Positions 23,925-32,484 are shown, numbered from the stretch's first letter. The stretch: DNA of 64,000 nt from Nisaea sp. (GCF_034670185.1 NZ_JAXMNY010000001.1:62001-126000); one strand, 5' to 3'. Numbers and translations: made by a program. Notes: a model not told the origin generated them from the letters alone.

Positions 23925-24296
23925 CTACTTCAATACCTTCCCGAACAGATCGTAGATCATGAACGACACTTCGCTTTCCAGCGGGAAGGACAGCATGCCC
24001 ATGACGCTGTACCCGAGCAGCCAGGGCATCAGGTAGAAGCGGATCATGAAGAAGAACCAGGCGACATAGACCGGATGCAGCCAGGGCAGCAGGAAGCCTG
24101 GCGTCACTGGCTTGAAGACGCGGATGATCGGGTCGGTCACGCGGACGAAGAAGCGCATGAAGAAGAAATTGCTGTCCTCGGGCAGGAAGATCGACATGGC
24201 GAAGCGGCCGAACAGGGTCCACATCACCGTGCCCAGCACATAATCGATGATAATCACCCAGAGGGGGAAGGCGCCGATATCCGTTGGCATGTCCAT
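23925..24296 (-). CDS. YggT-like membrane protein
   Basis: This is a 123-residue protein with two hydrophobic halves. The segment RVTDPIIRVFKPVTPGFLLPWLHPVYVAWFFFMIRFYL strongly resembles the core of YggT proteins (membrane proteins of unclear, possibly osmotic or division-related, role). A GGAGGAA site lies ~11 bases before the ATG at 24296; ATG 24290 is an alternative. It lies downstream of the symporter gene on the same strand but behind that gene's terminator, so it probably has its own promoter in 24297-24367. Confidence 0.65.
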   Translation of the reverse strand: MDMPTDIGAFPLWVIIIDYVLGTVMWTLFGRFAMSIFLPEDSNFFFMRFFVRVTDPIIRVFKPVTPGFLLPWLHPVYVAWFFFMIRFYLMPWLLGYSVMGMLSFPLESEVSFMIYDLFGKVLK

Positions 24297-24367
24297 GGGG
24301 GCGGTTCCTCCTGACGCTGGTTTATTGATTGATTGGCCCGCTGCTTTCGATGCGGCGATGCGGGCAG

Positions 24368-24405
24368 AAAAAATCCGGGACGAAGCTTAGCCGCGTCCCG
24401 GATTT
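24368..24405 (-). terminator. Intrinsic terminator after the sodium symporter gene
   Basis: A 12-bp perfect stem, AAATCCGGGACG (24371-24382) with CGTCCCGGATTT (24394-24405), is followed on the minus strand by a run of six U. A second 8-bp hairpin at 24421-24444 lies between it and the symporter stop and shares the CGGGACG core. Confidence 0.85.
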
Positions 24406-24462
24406 ATCTTCAAGTCTCGCCGGGACGGATTTGCTGCCGTCCCGGGGTAAGAGATGTTCCGT

Positions 24463-26277
24463 CTAGTGATTGCTGGCGAGGACCGTGCCGCCGCGCGGGG
24501 TGCGCACCGCGTCGACCATGGCTTGCGTTTCCTCGTCCGGCTCTTCCGTCATCAGACTGACCACGATCATGGCAATCAGGCTGACCGGCATTCCGATGAT
24601 GCCGAACCGGAGATGGTCGATACCCATCCACGGCTCACCGCCGGCAAAGTGGACGTAGTAGAGGTAGGCCGAACCGGAGACGAAGCCGCCGATCATGCCG
24701 GCGATCGCCCCCTGCCTGTTCGCCCGTTTCCACCAGATTCCCAGTACCAGCGGGAAAAACAGGCCGGAACAGGCGAAGTCGAACGCCCAAGCCACCGCCC
24801 CGAGGATCGAGGTCAGCTTCAGGCTGGCCACGAACGCTCCGGCTGCGCCGACGCCAAGGAGGAGGATACGGGCCACGATGAGCCGTGTCTTGGTCTCCGC
24901 CTGCGGGTCGATGATCTTGTAGTACAGATCGTGACTGAGGGCGTTGGCGATGGCGAGCAGCAGCCCGTCCGCCGTCGACATGGCCGCAGCCATACCACCG
25001 GCAGCCACCAGACCGGAGATCACATAGGGCAGACCGGCGATTTCAGGCGTTGCCAGCACGACGATGCCGGAGCGCATGAAGAGCTCGTTGATCTGTAATA
25101 TCCCGTCCCCGTTGGAGTCGGACACCCGGAGGAAATCGACCGCCGCCCATTTCTGGATCCATTCCAGCGCGTTCACCTCGGTAATGCTCTTGCCGATGAT
25201 GCCGGTTGCAAGGTTCGGGTCCAGCAGGGACAGCTTGGTGAAGGTCGCCAGAGCCGGGGCCGTGAAGTAGAGGAAGAAGATGAACAGGATCGACCAGCCC
25301 ACTGAAATCCGTGCGGCGCGCACGGACGGCGTCGTGAAGTAACGCATGAGCACGTGCGGCAGGGATGCCGTTCCGCACATCATGCAGAGCACCAGGGTAG
25401 CGAACTTCCATTTGTCCATGAAGGTTTCGCCCGGCGCGTTGATCGGGTTCACCAATGCCGAAAGTCCGGCAAAGGTTTCCGTCGGTTTCAGTACGCCAAC
25501 CTGATGCAGGGCTTCGAGTTCCTGCACGCGCTGGACGGCGTCGCCGTAGGAGAGCTGCGGGATCAGCCCGAAGCCGCTCTTGTTCGACATCCAGACGACC
25601 GGGACGACATAGGCGATGATCAGCACGATGTACTGAGCCACCTGGGTCCAGGTCACCGCCCGCATGCCCCCAAGCATGGAGCAGACCAGGATTCCGGCAA
25701 GCCCGAACCAGACGCCGACCCCGAACGGGATCTGCAGGGCGCGTGCCGCAACCGTGCCGGTGGCATTGATCTGCGCCGTCACGTAGGTGAAGGACGCGAC
25801 CACAAGGACGATCACCGCACAGAGCCGGGCGAAATTACCGCCGTAGCGTGTGCCGATGAAGTCCGGCACGGTGTAGCAGCCGAACTTGCGCAGATATGGC
25901 GCCATCAGCGAGGCGACGAGCACATAACCGCCGGTCCAGCCGACCAGGAAGGCCATGTAGCCGTAACCGCCGAAATAGATACCGCCCGCCATCGCGACGA
26001 AGGAGGCTCCAGACATCCAGTCTGCCGCCGTCGCCATGCCGTTATAGAGTGCTGGTACCTGCCGGCCCGCGACATAGTACTGATCCGTCGCCATGGTGCG
26101 CGACAGCACGCCGATCAGTGCATAAATACCGATTGTGAAGCCGACGAACAGATAGCCGATCGTGTCTGGACTGACACCGGCCTGCTCAAGTATGGCCATC
26201 AAAATGATGAAGAGGAGGAACCCGCCTGTATAGAGGCCGTAGATCTTCCCCAGATTCTGGATGAAATCACCCTTCAT
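24463..26277 (-). CDS. Sodium:solute symporter, VC_2705 subfamily (large subunit)
   Basis: This is a 604-residue SSS-family symporter with about 13 hydrophobic segments. The YYVAGRQVPALYNGMATAADWMSGASFVAMAG block is typical of acetate/carboxylate symporters of the ActP/VC_2705 branch, as is the long cytoplasmic or periplasmic loop in the middle that carries a DSNGDGILQINEL sequence. That loop reads like a single EF-hand calcium loop. It probably imports a short carboxylate with Na+. The small DUF4212 subunit is encoded immediately upstream. The start ATG at 26277 is 12 bp after it. Neighbouring exonuclease and CBS-nucleotidyltransferase genes on the other strand commonly accompany this pair. 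Confidence 0.88.
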   Translation of the reverse strand: MKGDFIQNLGKIYGLYTGGFLLFIILMAILEQAGVSPDTIGYLFVGFTIGIYALIGVLSRTMATDQYYVAGRQVPALYNGMATAADWMSGASFVAMAGGIYFGGYGYMAFLVGWTGGYVLVASLMAPYLRKFGCYTVPDFIGTRYGGNFARLCAVIVLVVASFTYVTAQINATGTVAARALQIPFGVGVWFGLAGILVCSMLGGMRAVTWTQVAQYIVLIIAYVVPVVWMSNKSGFGLIPQLSYGDAVQRVQELEALHQVGVLKPTETFAGLSALVNPINAPGETFMDKWKFATLVLCMMCGTASLPHVLMRYFTTPSVRAARISVGWSILFIFFLYFTAPALATFTKLSLLDPNLATGIIGKSITEVNALEWIQKWAAVDFLRVSDSNGDGILQINELFMRSGIVVLATPEIAGLPYVISGLVAAGGMAAAMSTADGLLLAIANALSHDLYYKIIDPQAETKTRLIVARILLLGVGAAGAFVASLKLTSILGAVAWAFDFACSGLFFPLVLGIWWKRANRQGAIAGMIGGFVSGSAYLYYVHFAGGEPWMGIDHLRFGIIGMPVSLIAMIVVSLMTEEPDEETQAMVDAVRTPRGGTVLASNH

Positions 26278-26289
26278 GTCCGGTCTCCT

Positions 26290-26565
26290 CTACTCGTCAT
26301 CGTCTGCGTCTTCGGCAACGCCGAATTCCTCGTCGATCCTGTTCTGGGCTCTTGCGAACCAGAAAATGATGACGACGAACGCAAACAGGGAACCCTGTCC
26401 GGCCATGTAGAAGCCGAGCGGGAACCCGAGAATGGAGAATTCATTGAGTTGCGGTGCAAACCAATGCACGACGAAAGCAAAGATAAACCAGATAACGAGT
26501 ACTGTAGTAGTCAGCCCTTTGGTGCGCTGCCAGTGGGCTTCGTGATTGGAGTCGGCTGTAGCCAT
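26290..26565 (-). CDS. DUF4212 small subunit of sodium:solute symporter
   Basis: This is a 91-residue protein with two transmembrane helices (TTTVLVIWFIFAFVVHWFAP and GFPLGFYMAGQGSLFAFVVIIFWFARAQN) and an acidic tail. This is the DUF4212 pattern, a small subunit that always precedes VC_2705-type symporters. GAAAGGGGGG precedes the ATG. A 126-bp divergent region upstream carries two inverted repeats (26596-26620 and 26660-26687). Confidence 0.9.
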   Translation of the reverse strand: MATADSNHEAHWQRTKGLTTTVLVIWFIFAFVVHWFAPQLNEFSILGFPLGFYMAGQGSLFAFVVIIFWFARAQNRIDEEFGVAEDADDDE

Positions 26566-26659
26566 GACTCACCCCCCTTTCTTGCCCATCGCCTTTTGTT
26601 GTGTGGCGATTTTGTGTATCGCGCTCAGCGCGCAATGACCTTAGTCTATAATGGATTAA

Positions 26660-26687
26660 GGGTTTCAGCTATAGATTTATGAAACCC
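26660..26687. promoter_or_regulatory. Operator-like inverted repeat in divergent symporter region
   Basis: GGGTTTCA (26660-26667) and TGAAACCC (26680-26687) form an 8-bp perfect inverted repeat with a 12-bp AT-rich spacer. It sits midway between the start of the DUF4212 gene and the divergent hypothetical gene. Symmetry, spacing and place suit a dimeric regulator site. Confidence 0.45.
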
Positions 26688-26727
26688 ATAGGTGAGTCAG
26701 GAACTCGATGAAACTCGGAAAATTGTT

Positions 26728-27417
26728 ATGTTTCATGGTCTTTTAAGCGGTTTTTGGCGCAAGGTTCGGCTCTTTATGCCGTTCTCAACGCGCTGGAAGG
26801 AAAATCCGCTCGATACAGTCGAATCGGCTACGGAGTTCGTCAGTACAAGGGCTGCTTTTGTCGCCCAGACAACACTTTATGGCTATGTTCGTACTCGTGC
26901 CGGCACCCGATACACAGCTCTGTTTGACGAAGACCTGTTTGTGCAATCCCTGAATATTGCGAAGTGGCAAGTTTTTCTTGCCTGCTCTGCGGACCTGGCC
27001 GGGTTTGTTGCAGCGTCAGTGTGCGAGGGCGGGGACCGGGAGACGGAGGCACGGCTGGCGCTTGCCCTGTTCCGGGGGGCGCTTGCCGATTATCCGGAGC
27101 CGGAGGGGGCCGGGCCTGACTGGGAAGAAGAGGTAGAACGCGCGGAAACTCGGTTGCTCGCCAGACGCTCGGACGCGGACACGGCCTTCATGGGAAGTGC
27201 CGATGCGTTGGTTCACTGGGCGCCGATATCGGACGAGTTGAAGGTGCTGGATGAGCGGATCGTCCGCAATTCCATCCGCTTCAAGTGGAAGGATGTGCGC
27301 GAGCGGGTGGCGTCGCTATTGCGGGCGGAGGCCGTGTTGCAGGATTTCGGCCCCGCCACCGCCACCGCCACCGCCACCGCAAGCGCCTCTGCCGCCGCTT
27401 CTGCCACGGGCGACTAG
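26728..27417 (+). CDS. Hypothetical protein with low-complexity Ala/Thr/Ser tail
   Basis: This is a cytoplasmic protein of about 229 residues with a conserved-looking core (TRAAFVAQTTLYGYVRTRAGTRYTALFDEDLFVQSLNIAKWQVFLACSADL), resembling small uncharacterised proteins next to such symporters in related bacteria. This is recognition from memory only. The start is uncertain: GTG 26692 sits 5 bases from an operator-like repeat and has no ribosome binding site, so I prefer ATG 26728. The last ~20 residues are a simple Ala/Thr/Ser run encoded by a hexanucleotide repeat. The next gene follows after 6 bp, so an operon with the exonuclease and CBS protein is likely. Confidence 0.65.
   Translation: MFHGLLSGFWRKVRLFMPFSTRWKENPLDTVESATEFVSTRAAFVAQTTLYGYVRTRAGTRYTALFDEDLFVQSLNIAKWQVFLACSADLAGFVAASVCEGGDRETEARLALALFRGALADYPEPEGAGPDWEEEVERAETRLLARRSDADTAFMGSADALVHWAPISDELKVLDERIVRNSIRFKWKDVRERVASLLRAEAVLQDFGPATATATATASASAAASATGD
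27355..27380 (+). repeat. GCCACC hexanucleotide microsatellite in coding sequence
   Basis: Four GCCACC units plus GC, encoding alternating Ala-Thr near the C-terminus of the hypothetical protein. Changes in unit number would keep the frame. Confidence 0.85.
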
Positions 27418-27423
27418 CGGCTG

Positions 27424-28812
27424 ATGCCGGGCACCCCAAGTCAAGAAGACTCACCTCTCCGGCGCGCCATTATCATGCGCTATCGAACCCGGCGCACGCA
27501 TGCACTGCTGCTTGCGGCAGTTCCGGTCGCGCTTGTCGCAATGCTCTGCGCTATTGCGCTGCGGGTCTGGATGCCGGACGGCGGGACGGACTGGTCGGTG
27601 CTGATCCTGCCGGCGGCGGGAGCGGGCATCGCGAGCCTGCTCGGCTATGCCGTCTATGGCATCATTGCCGCTCATATCGGCGATCTCGACCGGATGAAGG
27701 AAGATCTCGACCTCGCCGCCACAACTGGCCGGTTGCCTGCACGCTGGCGTCAGTTCACTGGCGGCCCCGGGGAGATCGCGGGCTTGTCCCAGACCATCGA
27801 ACGGGCGTTTATCCGGCGGGAGCGGCATGGCTCCGAAGGGGCCTGGATCGCGGGCGTGCTGGCTGGCATCCCGAGCGCGGTGATTGTTTTCACGGGGGCG
27901 GGTCTCGTGTCGCTTTCGAATGCAGCGGCCCGGCGCCGTCTTGGCGATTACGGCACCGGCCCCGGCCACAGTATCTTTACGCTTGTCGATCACGGGAGGC
28001 TGGAGACGGCGCTGGCGCGGGCACGAGAGATCAGACGACCGGTTGAGTTCACCCTCGCAGACACGGAAGGCGCGCCGGTGGAAGCGCAGGTCGCTGCCAT
28101 GGCCGATGGTGGCGTGATTTCCTTCATGGCACCGGCGGGAGAGGTGGAGCCGGAACAGACCGCGATGGATCTCGGCCTCGGCGCTGCCATGGCCCCGCCC
28201 GCGCCACAGCCCTATTTGCCGACGACCCCGCTCAGCGCGCTTCCGCTTGTCAGTCTCGATCTGGAAACGACGGGGCTGGATGCGACGCGGGACAGGATCG
28301 TCTCCATCGGCGCCGTGCGGGTGCAGGACGGACACGTCTTCACCTCCGTCACTCTCGACCTTCTGGTCCGGCCGGGCATTCCGATTCCGGAACGTTCCTT
28401 CAGCGTGCACGGCATCTCGGACGAGCTGGTCGCGGACGCACCGCTTTTGCCGGATCTTTGGGATGCGCTGGCCGGGTTTGTCGACGGCTGCGTCATCATC
28501 GGGCACCAGATCGGCTTCGATCTTGCGGTTTTGGCGGCGGAGGCCCGGCGGCATGGTCTGCCGGATCTCGACCTGCCCGCTCTCGATACCATGGCATTGT
28601 TCCGGCTGATTGCGCCCGATCAGCGGATCGGACTCGACAGCGCAGCGGAGGCTCTGGGCCTCAGCGTCTTCGGGCGGCATACAGCGCTCGGCGATGCGAT
28701 TGTCACCGCAGAGCTGTTCAACGCCATGTTGCCATCCCTTCGGGAGCGGTCAATTGTGGATTTCGCCGCCGCCCGGGAGATCGCGGCGCCGCCTCCCTGG
28801 GGCCGGGAATAG
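27424..28812 (+). CDS. Membrane-anchored DEDDh-type 3'-5' exonuclease
   Basis: This is a 462-residue protein with an N-terminal pair of transmembrane helices (LLLAAVPVALVAMLCAIAL and VLILPAAGAGIASLLGYAVYGIIAAHI), a linker with a PAS-like stretch, and a C-terminal DnaQ/PolC epsilon-like domain. Catalytic residues are visible in PLVSLDLETTGLD (Asp/Glu), HQIGFDLAVL (Asp) and RHTALGDAIVT (His/Asp). Such proteins are regularly found beside VC_2705 symporters and DUF294 genes. An exonuclease tethered to the membrane next to a transporter suggests signalling or nucleotide turnover rather than replication proofreading; this is inference. Confidence 0.85.
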   Translation: MPGTPSQEDSPLRRAIIMRYRTRRTHALLLAAVPVALVAMLCAIALRVWMPDGGTDWSVLILPAAGAGIASLLGYAVYGIIAAHIGDLDRMKEDLDLAATTGRLPARWRQFTGGPGEIAGLSQTIERAFIRRERHGSEGAWIAGVLAGIPSAVIVFTGAGLVSLSNAAARRRLGDYGTGPGHSIFTLVDHGRLETALARAREIRRPVEFTLADTEGAPVEAQVAAMADGGVISFMAPAGEVEPEQTAMDLGLGAAMAPPAPQPYLPTTPLSALPLVSLDLETTGLDATRDRIVSIGAVRVQDGHVFTSVTLDLLVRPGIPIPERSFSVHGISDELVADAPLLPDLWDALAGFVDGCVIIGHQIGFDLAVLAAEARRHGLPDLDLPALDTMALFRLIAPDQRIGLDSAAEALGLSVFGRHTALGDAIVTAELFNAMLPSLRERSIVDFAAAREIAAPPPWGRE

Positions 28813-28820
28813 GAGTGGGC

Positions 28821-30266
28821 ATGGACGCGAGTATGTCATTCGACAGCTACCCCTACCGGCACCGGTTGAGCGATGTGCTGACCTGGGAGCCGCTGGATAT
28901 CGACGTGACGGCGACGCTTTCCCAGGCAGCTGCGGCCATGGCGTCGCGGAATGTCGGCTCGATCCTGGTGCGCGATGGGGGCGGTCCGCATGTCGGCATT
29001 CTGACCGAGCGCGACATCATGCGCCGGATCGCCATGGGAGAGGATGGTGGCAGTTCGGTGCGCAATGTCATGTCATTCCCGGTCGTGTCATTGCCTGCGG
29101 ACGCGCTGGTCTACAAGGCGCTCGGCCGGATGGAACGGCTTGGTATTCGGCACCTGGCGGTCACCGATCCGGACGGCAAGATCATCGGAGTCGTCTCTCT
29201 CCGGACCATCCTGAAGACCCGGAACACAGCGGCTTTTGCTCTCGGCGATGCCATCGAGTCCGCACCGGACAGTGCCGCCATTGCGGCGGCCCGGGCCCGC
29301 TTGCCTGCCCTCGCTAGTGCGTTGTTGCAGGACGGGTCGGGCGCGGCGACGGTGGCGGGGGCCATCAGTGCCGCCATGCGGGACTCGACAGAGCGCGCAG
29401 GCACACTGGCGCTTGAATCGATGGAGCGGTCCGGTCTCGGCCCGCCTCCTGTGCCCTTCACCCTGCTTGTGCTGGGCAGTGGCGGCCGCGGGGAGAGCCT
29501 GCTGGCGCCGGATCAGGACAATGCAGTGATCTTCGACGGCACCGCGGAGCACGATGCCTGGTTCGCGGAGTGGGGCACGCGTCTGACGGATATCCTCGAT
29601 GCCGCCGGAATTCCCTATTGCAATGGCGGGGTGATGGTGTCCAACCCGCTTTGGCGCGGCACGCCGGATGACTGGCGCCAGCGGGTCGGGGAGTGGATCG
29701 GGAGGGGCAGGGGCGAGAACCTGATGAATGTCGATATCTTCTTCGACTTCGCGCCGGTGCTGGGAGAGGCCGGACTGGCGGCGTCACTGCGCCGTGACGC
29801 CATCACGACGGCAAGACGGGAGGTCGTGTTCCTCGGCAATCTGGTCCAGCATATCGGCGCCTTCCGCCCGCCGCTCGCCTGGGATTGGTTTGGCCTGGCC
29901 AGCGGGTTCCAGCTTCAGGATGGTCGCGTTGACCTGAAACTGGGCGGTCTCCTGCCGCTGGTGTCCGCCGCCCGGGTGCTCGCCCTGCGGCATGGCATCG
30001 AGGCGACCTCGACGTTTGAACGCTTCCGGAAACTACGGGAGCGGAAACTGATTTCGGCAGGTGACGCCATGGCCGTGGCGGAAGCCCTGGAGGCTTTCAT
30101 GGCCGCAATCCTGCGCCAGCAACTGGCTGATAGCGCCGCCGGTCTCGAGCCGTCATCAAAGATCGACCCGTCGCTTCTGGACCGGCGGGAACGCCGGACG
30201 CTGCGCGCGCATCTCACGATGGTGGATATCATCCAGCCGATGGTCGAAGGGGCAGTTGCCCGGTAG
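28821..30266 (+). CDS. CBS-domain DUF294 nucleotidyltransferase-like protein
   Basis: This is a 481-residue protein with two N-terminal CBS repeats (SQAAAAMASRNVGSILVRD...GILTERDIMRR and YKALGRMERLGIRHLAVTD...GVVSLRTILK). These are followed by a DUF294 nucleotidyltransferase-type domain with LLVLGSGGRGESLLAPDQDNAVIFDG, a GlnD/GlnE-like GSxxRxExxxxxDxD active site, and a C-terminal DUF294 helical domain. The ATG at 28821 has AGGAG at 28811-28815, overlapping the previous stop. CBS domains sense adenine nucleotides, so it may adenylylate or uridylylate a partner in response to energy state. Its gene partners point to control of carboxylate uptake. Confidence 0.88.
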   Translation: MDASMSFDSYPYRHRLSDVLTWEPLDIDVTATLSQAAAAMASRNVGSILVRDGGGPHVGILTERDIMRRIAMGEDGGSSVRNVMSFPVVSLPADALVYKALGRMERLGIRHLAVTDPDGKIIGVVSLRTILKTRNTAAFALGDAIESAPDSAAIAAARARLPALASALLQDGSGAATVAGAISAAMRDSTERAGTLALESMERSGLGPPPVPFTLLVLGSGGRGESLLAPDQDNAVIFDGTAEHDAWFAEWGTRLTDILDAAGIPYCNGGVMVSNPLWRGTPDDWRQRVGEWIGRGRGENLMNVDIFFDFAPVLGEAGLAASLRRDAITTARREVVFLGNLVQHIGAFRPPLAWDWFGLASGFQLQDGRVDLKLGGLLPLVSAARVLALRHGIEATSTFERFRKLRERKLISAGDAMAVAEALEAFMAAILRQQLADSAAGLEPSSKIDPSLLDRRERRTLRAHLTMVDIIQPMVEGAVAR

Positions 30267-30727
30267 AGAAAGGGCTGCGTGGCAGCCCTCCCTTTTTCAT
30301 CGCTATCCCCCACTCCTCACCATCGTCCCGCCCCTCCGCCATCATCCCGACGCAGGTCGGGATCAATGGAAGACGCGCACTGCCCCATGATCACCTGGGT
30401 CCCGGCTCTCCGGCCGGAATGACGATGAAAAACAGCGCGCTCCGCTCTCCAACACCGTCATTCCCGCGCACGCGGGGACCCAGAGATTACAAGCATCGCC
30501 TCATCATCGGTGGATCCCGACCTGCGTCGGGATGACGATGGAGGGGCGGGATGGCGACGAAAGGAGGCCGGGGTGACGGGCCGGCCTCGGTACTGGTGGC
30601 GTCTGCGAGGGGGTTGCAACCAGCTGTATCCATGCCATATGCAGGCGGCGTGCAGCGGCCCATTGCCGCCGCGGCCGCACTTGGATACAACTCTGCCCTC
30701 ATTCTCATACTTCATAGGAGCGTCGCC
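30267..30727 (+). other. Gene-free stretch: repeats then structured ettA leader
   Basis: This 461-bp stretch holds the composite palindrome described separately (30327-30550), then a leader for ettA with three hairpins. These are AGGCCGG 30565-30571 with CCGGCCT 30581-30587; TGTATCCA 30625-30632 with TGGATACA 30682-30689; and nested inside it GGCGGC 30644-30649 with GCCGCC 30665-30670. AGGAG at 30716-30720 precedes the TTG start. No credible gene was seen, although the frame of ettA is open from 30551. Confidence 0.7.
30327..30550. repeat. Composite nested palindrome of REP-like units
   Basis: Outer arms 30327-30364 (CCCGCCCCTCC...GGTCGGGATC) and 30513-30550 are inverted near-copies of 38 bases. 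Inside them lie inner arms 30395-30424 (CTGGGTCCCGG...GGAATGACG) and 30456-30483 (CGTCATTCCCGCG...GGGGACCCAG), which match the element at 23795-23878. The nested order resembles a mosaic of repetitive extragenic palindromes after the stop of the DUF294 gene. Confidence 0.8.
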
Positions 30728-32410
30728 TTGGCTGCGTACCAGTACATTTACGTGATGAAAGGTCTGAGCAAGACCTGGCCCGGCGGGCGCGAGGTTCTGA
30801 AGAACATTCATCTGTCCTTCCTGCCCGGCGCCAAGATCGGCGTGCTCGGCGCGAACGGCGCGGGTAAATCGACCCTGCTGAAGATCATGGCCGGGGTCGA
30901 TACGGAGTATCAGGGCGAGGCCTGGGCCGCCGATGGCATCAAGGTCGGCTACCTGGCGCAGGAGCCGGAGCTGAATGCCGACAAGGACGTGCATGGCAAC
31001 GTCATGGAAGGCATGGGCGAGACGAAGGACCTGCTCGATCGCTTCAACGAGGTCAGCGCCAAGTTCGGCGAGGAAATGACCGACGATCAGATGAACGATC
31101 TGCTGGCCGAGCAGGGCGAGCTGCAGGAGAAGATCGACGCCGCCGACGCCTGGGATCTGGACCGCAAGGTCGAGATCGCCATGGACGCGCTACGGCTGCC
31201 GCCGGGCGATGCGGACGTGACCAAGCTGTCCGGTGGTGAACGCCGCCGGGTGGCGCTCTGCAAGCTGCTGCTCTCCACCCCGGACATGCTGCTGCTCGAT
31301 GAGCCGACCAACCACTTGGACGCCGAATCCGTCGCCTGGCTGCAGCGCTTCCTGCACGATTTCCCGGGCACCGTCGTGACCGTGACCCATGATCGCTACT
31401 TCCTCGACGAAGTGGCCGGCTGGATTCTGGAACTCGACCGCGGCAAGGGTATTCCCTACGAGGGGAACTACACCGGCTGGCTGGAACAGAAGCAGAAGCG
31501 GATGGAGCAGGAAGGCCGGACCGAAGACGCCCGCCAGCGCTCCCTCAACCAGGAGCTGGAATGGGTCCGGCAGTCGCCGCGTGCCCGGCAGGCAAAGAGC
31601 AAGGCGCGTCTCAACGCTTATGAAGAGCTGCTGGCGAAGAGCGAGGAGAAGAGCAACGATACGGCTCAGATCGTCATCCCGGCCGGCCCGCGTCTTGGCG
31701 GCCAGGTGATCGAGGCCGATCACCTGAGCAAGGGCTTCGGCGACCGGCTGCTGATCGACGATCTGTCCTTCAAGCTGCCCCCGGGCGGCATTGTCGGTGT
31801 GATCGGCCCGAACGGCGCTGGTAAGACTACGCTGTTCCGGATGATCACCGGTCAGGAAACCCCGGATAACGGCACGTTCACGGTCGGCGATACTGTCGTG
31901 CTCGGCTATATCGACCAGTCCCGCGATTCCCTTGACGGCAAGAAAACCGTCTGGGAGGAAATCTCCGACGGGCTGGACGAGATCGATCTCGGCAAGCGCA
32001 AGATGCAGAGCCGGGCCTATTGCGGGTTGTTCAACTTCCGTGGCGGCGACCAGCAGAAGAAGGTCGGCCAGCTTTCCGGTGGTGAGCGCAACCGGGTGCA
32101 TCTGGCCAAGATGCTGAAATCCGGCGCCAACCTGCTGATGCTCGATGAGCCGACCAACGATCTTGATGTCGACACGCTCCGGGCACTGGAAGAGGCTCTT
32201 CTGGAATTCGCGGGCTGCGCCGTGGTCATCACCCATGATCGCTGGTTCCTCGATCGGATCGCGACCCACATCCTCGCTTTCGAGGGCGACAGTCACGTCG
32301 AGTGGTTCGAGGGCAATTACCAGGCCTATGAGGAAGACAAGAAGGCCCGGCTTGGCGCAGATGCGGTGGAGCCGCACCGGATCAAGTACAAGCCAATCGC
32401 CCGCGCCTGA
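30728..32410 (+). CDS. ettA: Energy-dependent translational throttle protein EttA (ABC-F)
   Basis: This is a 560-residue ABC-F ATPase with two complete nucleotide-binding domains. Walker A is GANGAGKST and GPNGAGKTT, signatures are LSGGERRRVAL and LSGGERNRVHL, Walker B is LLLDEPTNHLD and LMLDEPTNDLD. EttA features are the N-terminal YIYVMKGLSK and the long arm/linker EWVRQSPRARQAKSKARLNAYEEL. It binds the ribosomal E site and gates entry into elongation according to ATP/ADP. The TTG at 30728 is chosen because AGGAG lies 7 bases upstream and the protein then begins like E. coli EttA; the frame is open upstream to 30551 but crosses repeat DNA. Confidence 0.95.
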   Translation: MAAYQYIYVMKGLSKTWPGGREVLKNIHLSFLPGAKIGVLGANGAGKSTLLKIMAGVDTEYQGEAWAADGIKVGYLAQEPELNADKDVHGNVMEGMGETKDLLDRFNEVSAKFGEEMTDDQMNDLLAEQGELQEKIDAADAWDLDRKVEIAMDALRLPPGDADVTKLSGGERRRVALCKLLLSTPDMLLLDEPTNHLDAESVAWLQRFLHDFPGTVVTVTHDRYFLDEVAGWILELDRGKGIPYEGNYTGWLEQKQKRMEQEGRTEDARQRSLNQELEWVRQSPRARQAKSKARLNAYEELLAKSEEKSNDTAQIVIPAGPRLGGQVIEADHLSKGFGDRLLIDDLSFKLPPGGIVGVIGPNGAGKTTLFRMITGQETPDNGTFTVGDTVVLGYIDQSRDSLDGKKTVWEEISDGLDEIDLGKRKMQSRAYCGLFNFRGGDQQKKVGQLSGGERNRVHLAKMLKSGANLLMLDEPTNDLDVDTLRALEEALLEFAGCAVVITHDRWFLDRIATHILAFEGDSHVEWFEGNYQAYEEDKKARLGADAVEPHRIKYKPIARA

Positions 32411-32429
32411 TCGCTCGCACGCACTAACG

Positions 32430-32460
32430 AAAAACGCCGGCTTCAAAGCCGGCGTTTTTT
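32430..32460. terminator. Bidirectional intrinsic terminator, ettA/mlaC
   Basis: ACGCCGGCTT/AAGCCGGCGT forms a 10-bp stem with a minimal loop, flanked by A5 on the left and T6 on the right. It sits between the convergent ends of ettA and mlaC and can serve both strands. Confidence 0.92.
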
Positions 32461-32484
32461 ATGTGCGGTTTGTCCGAAGAATAT

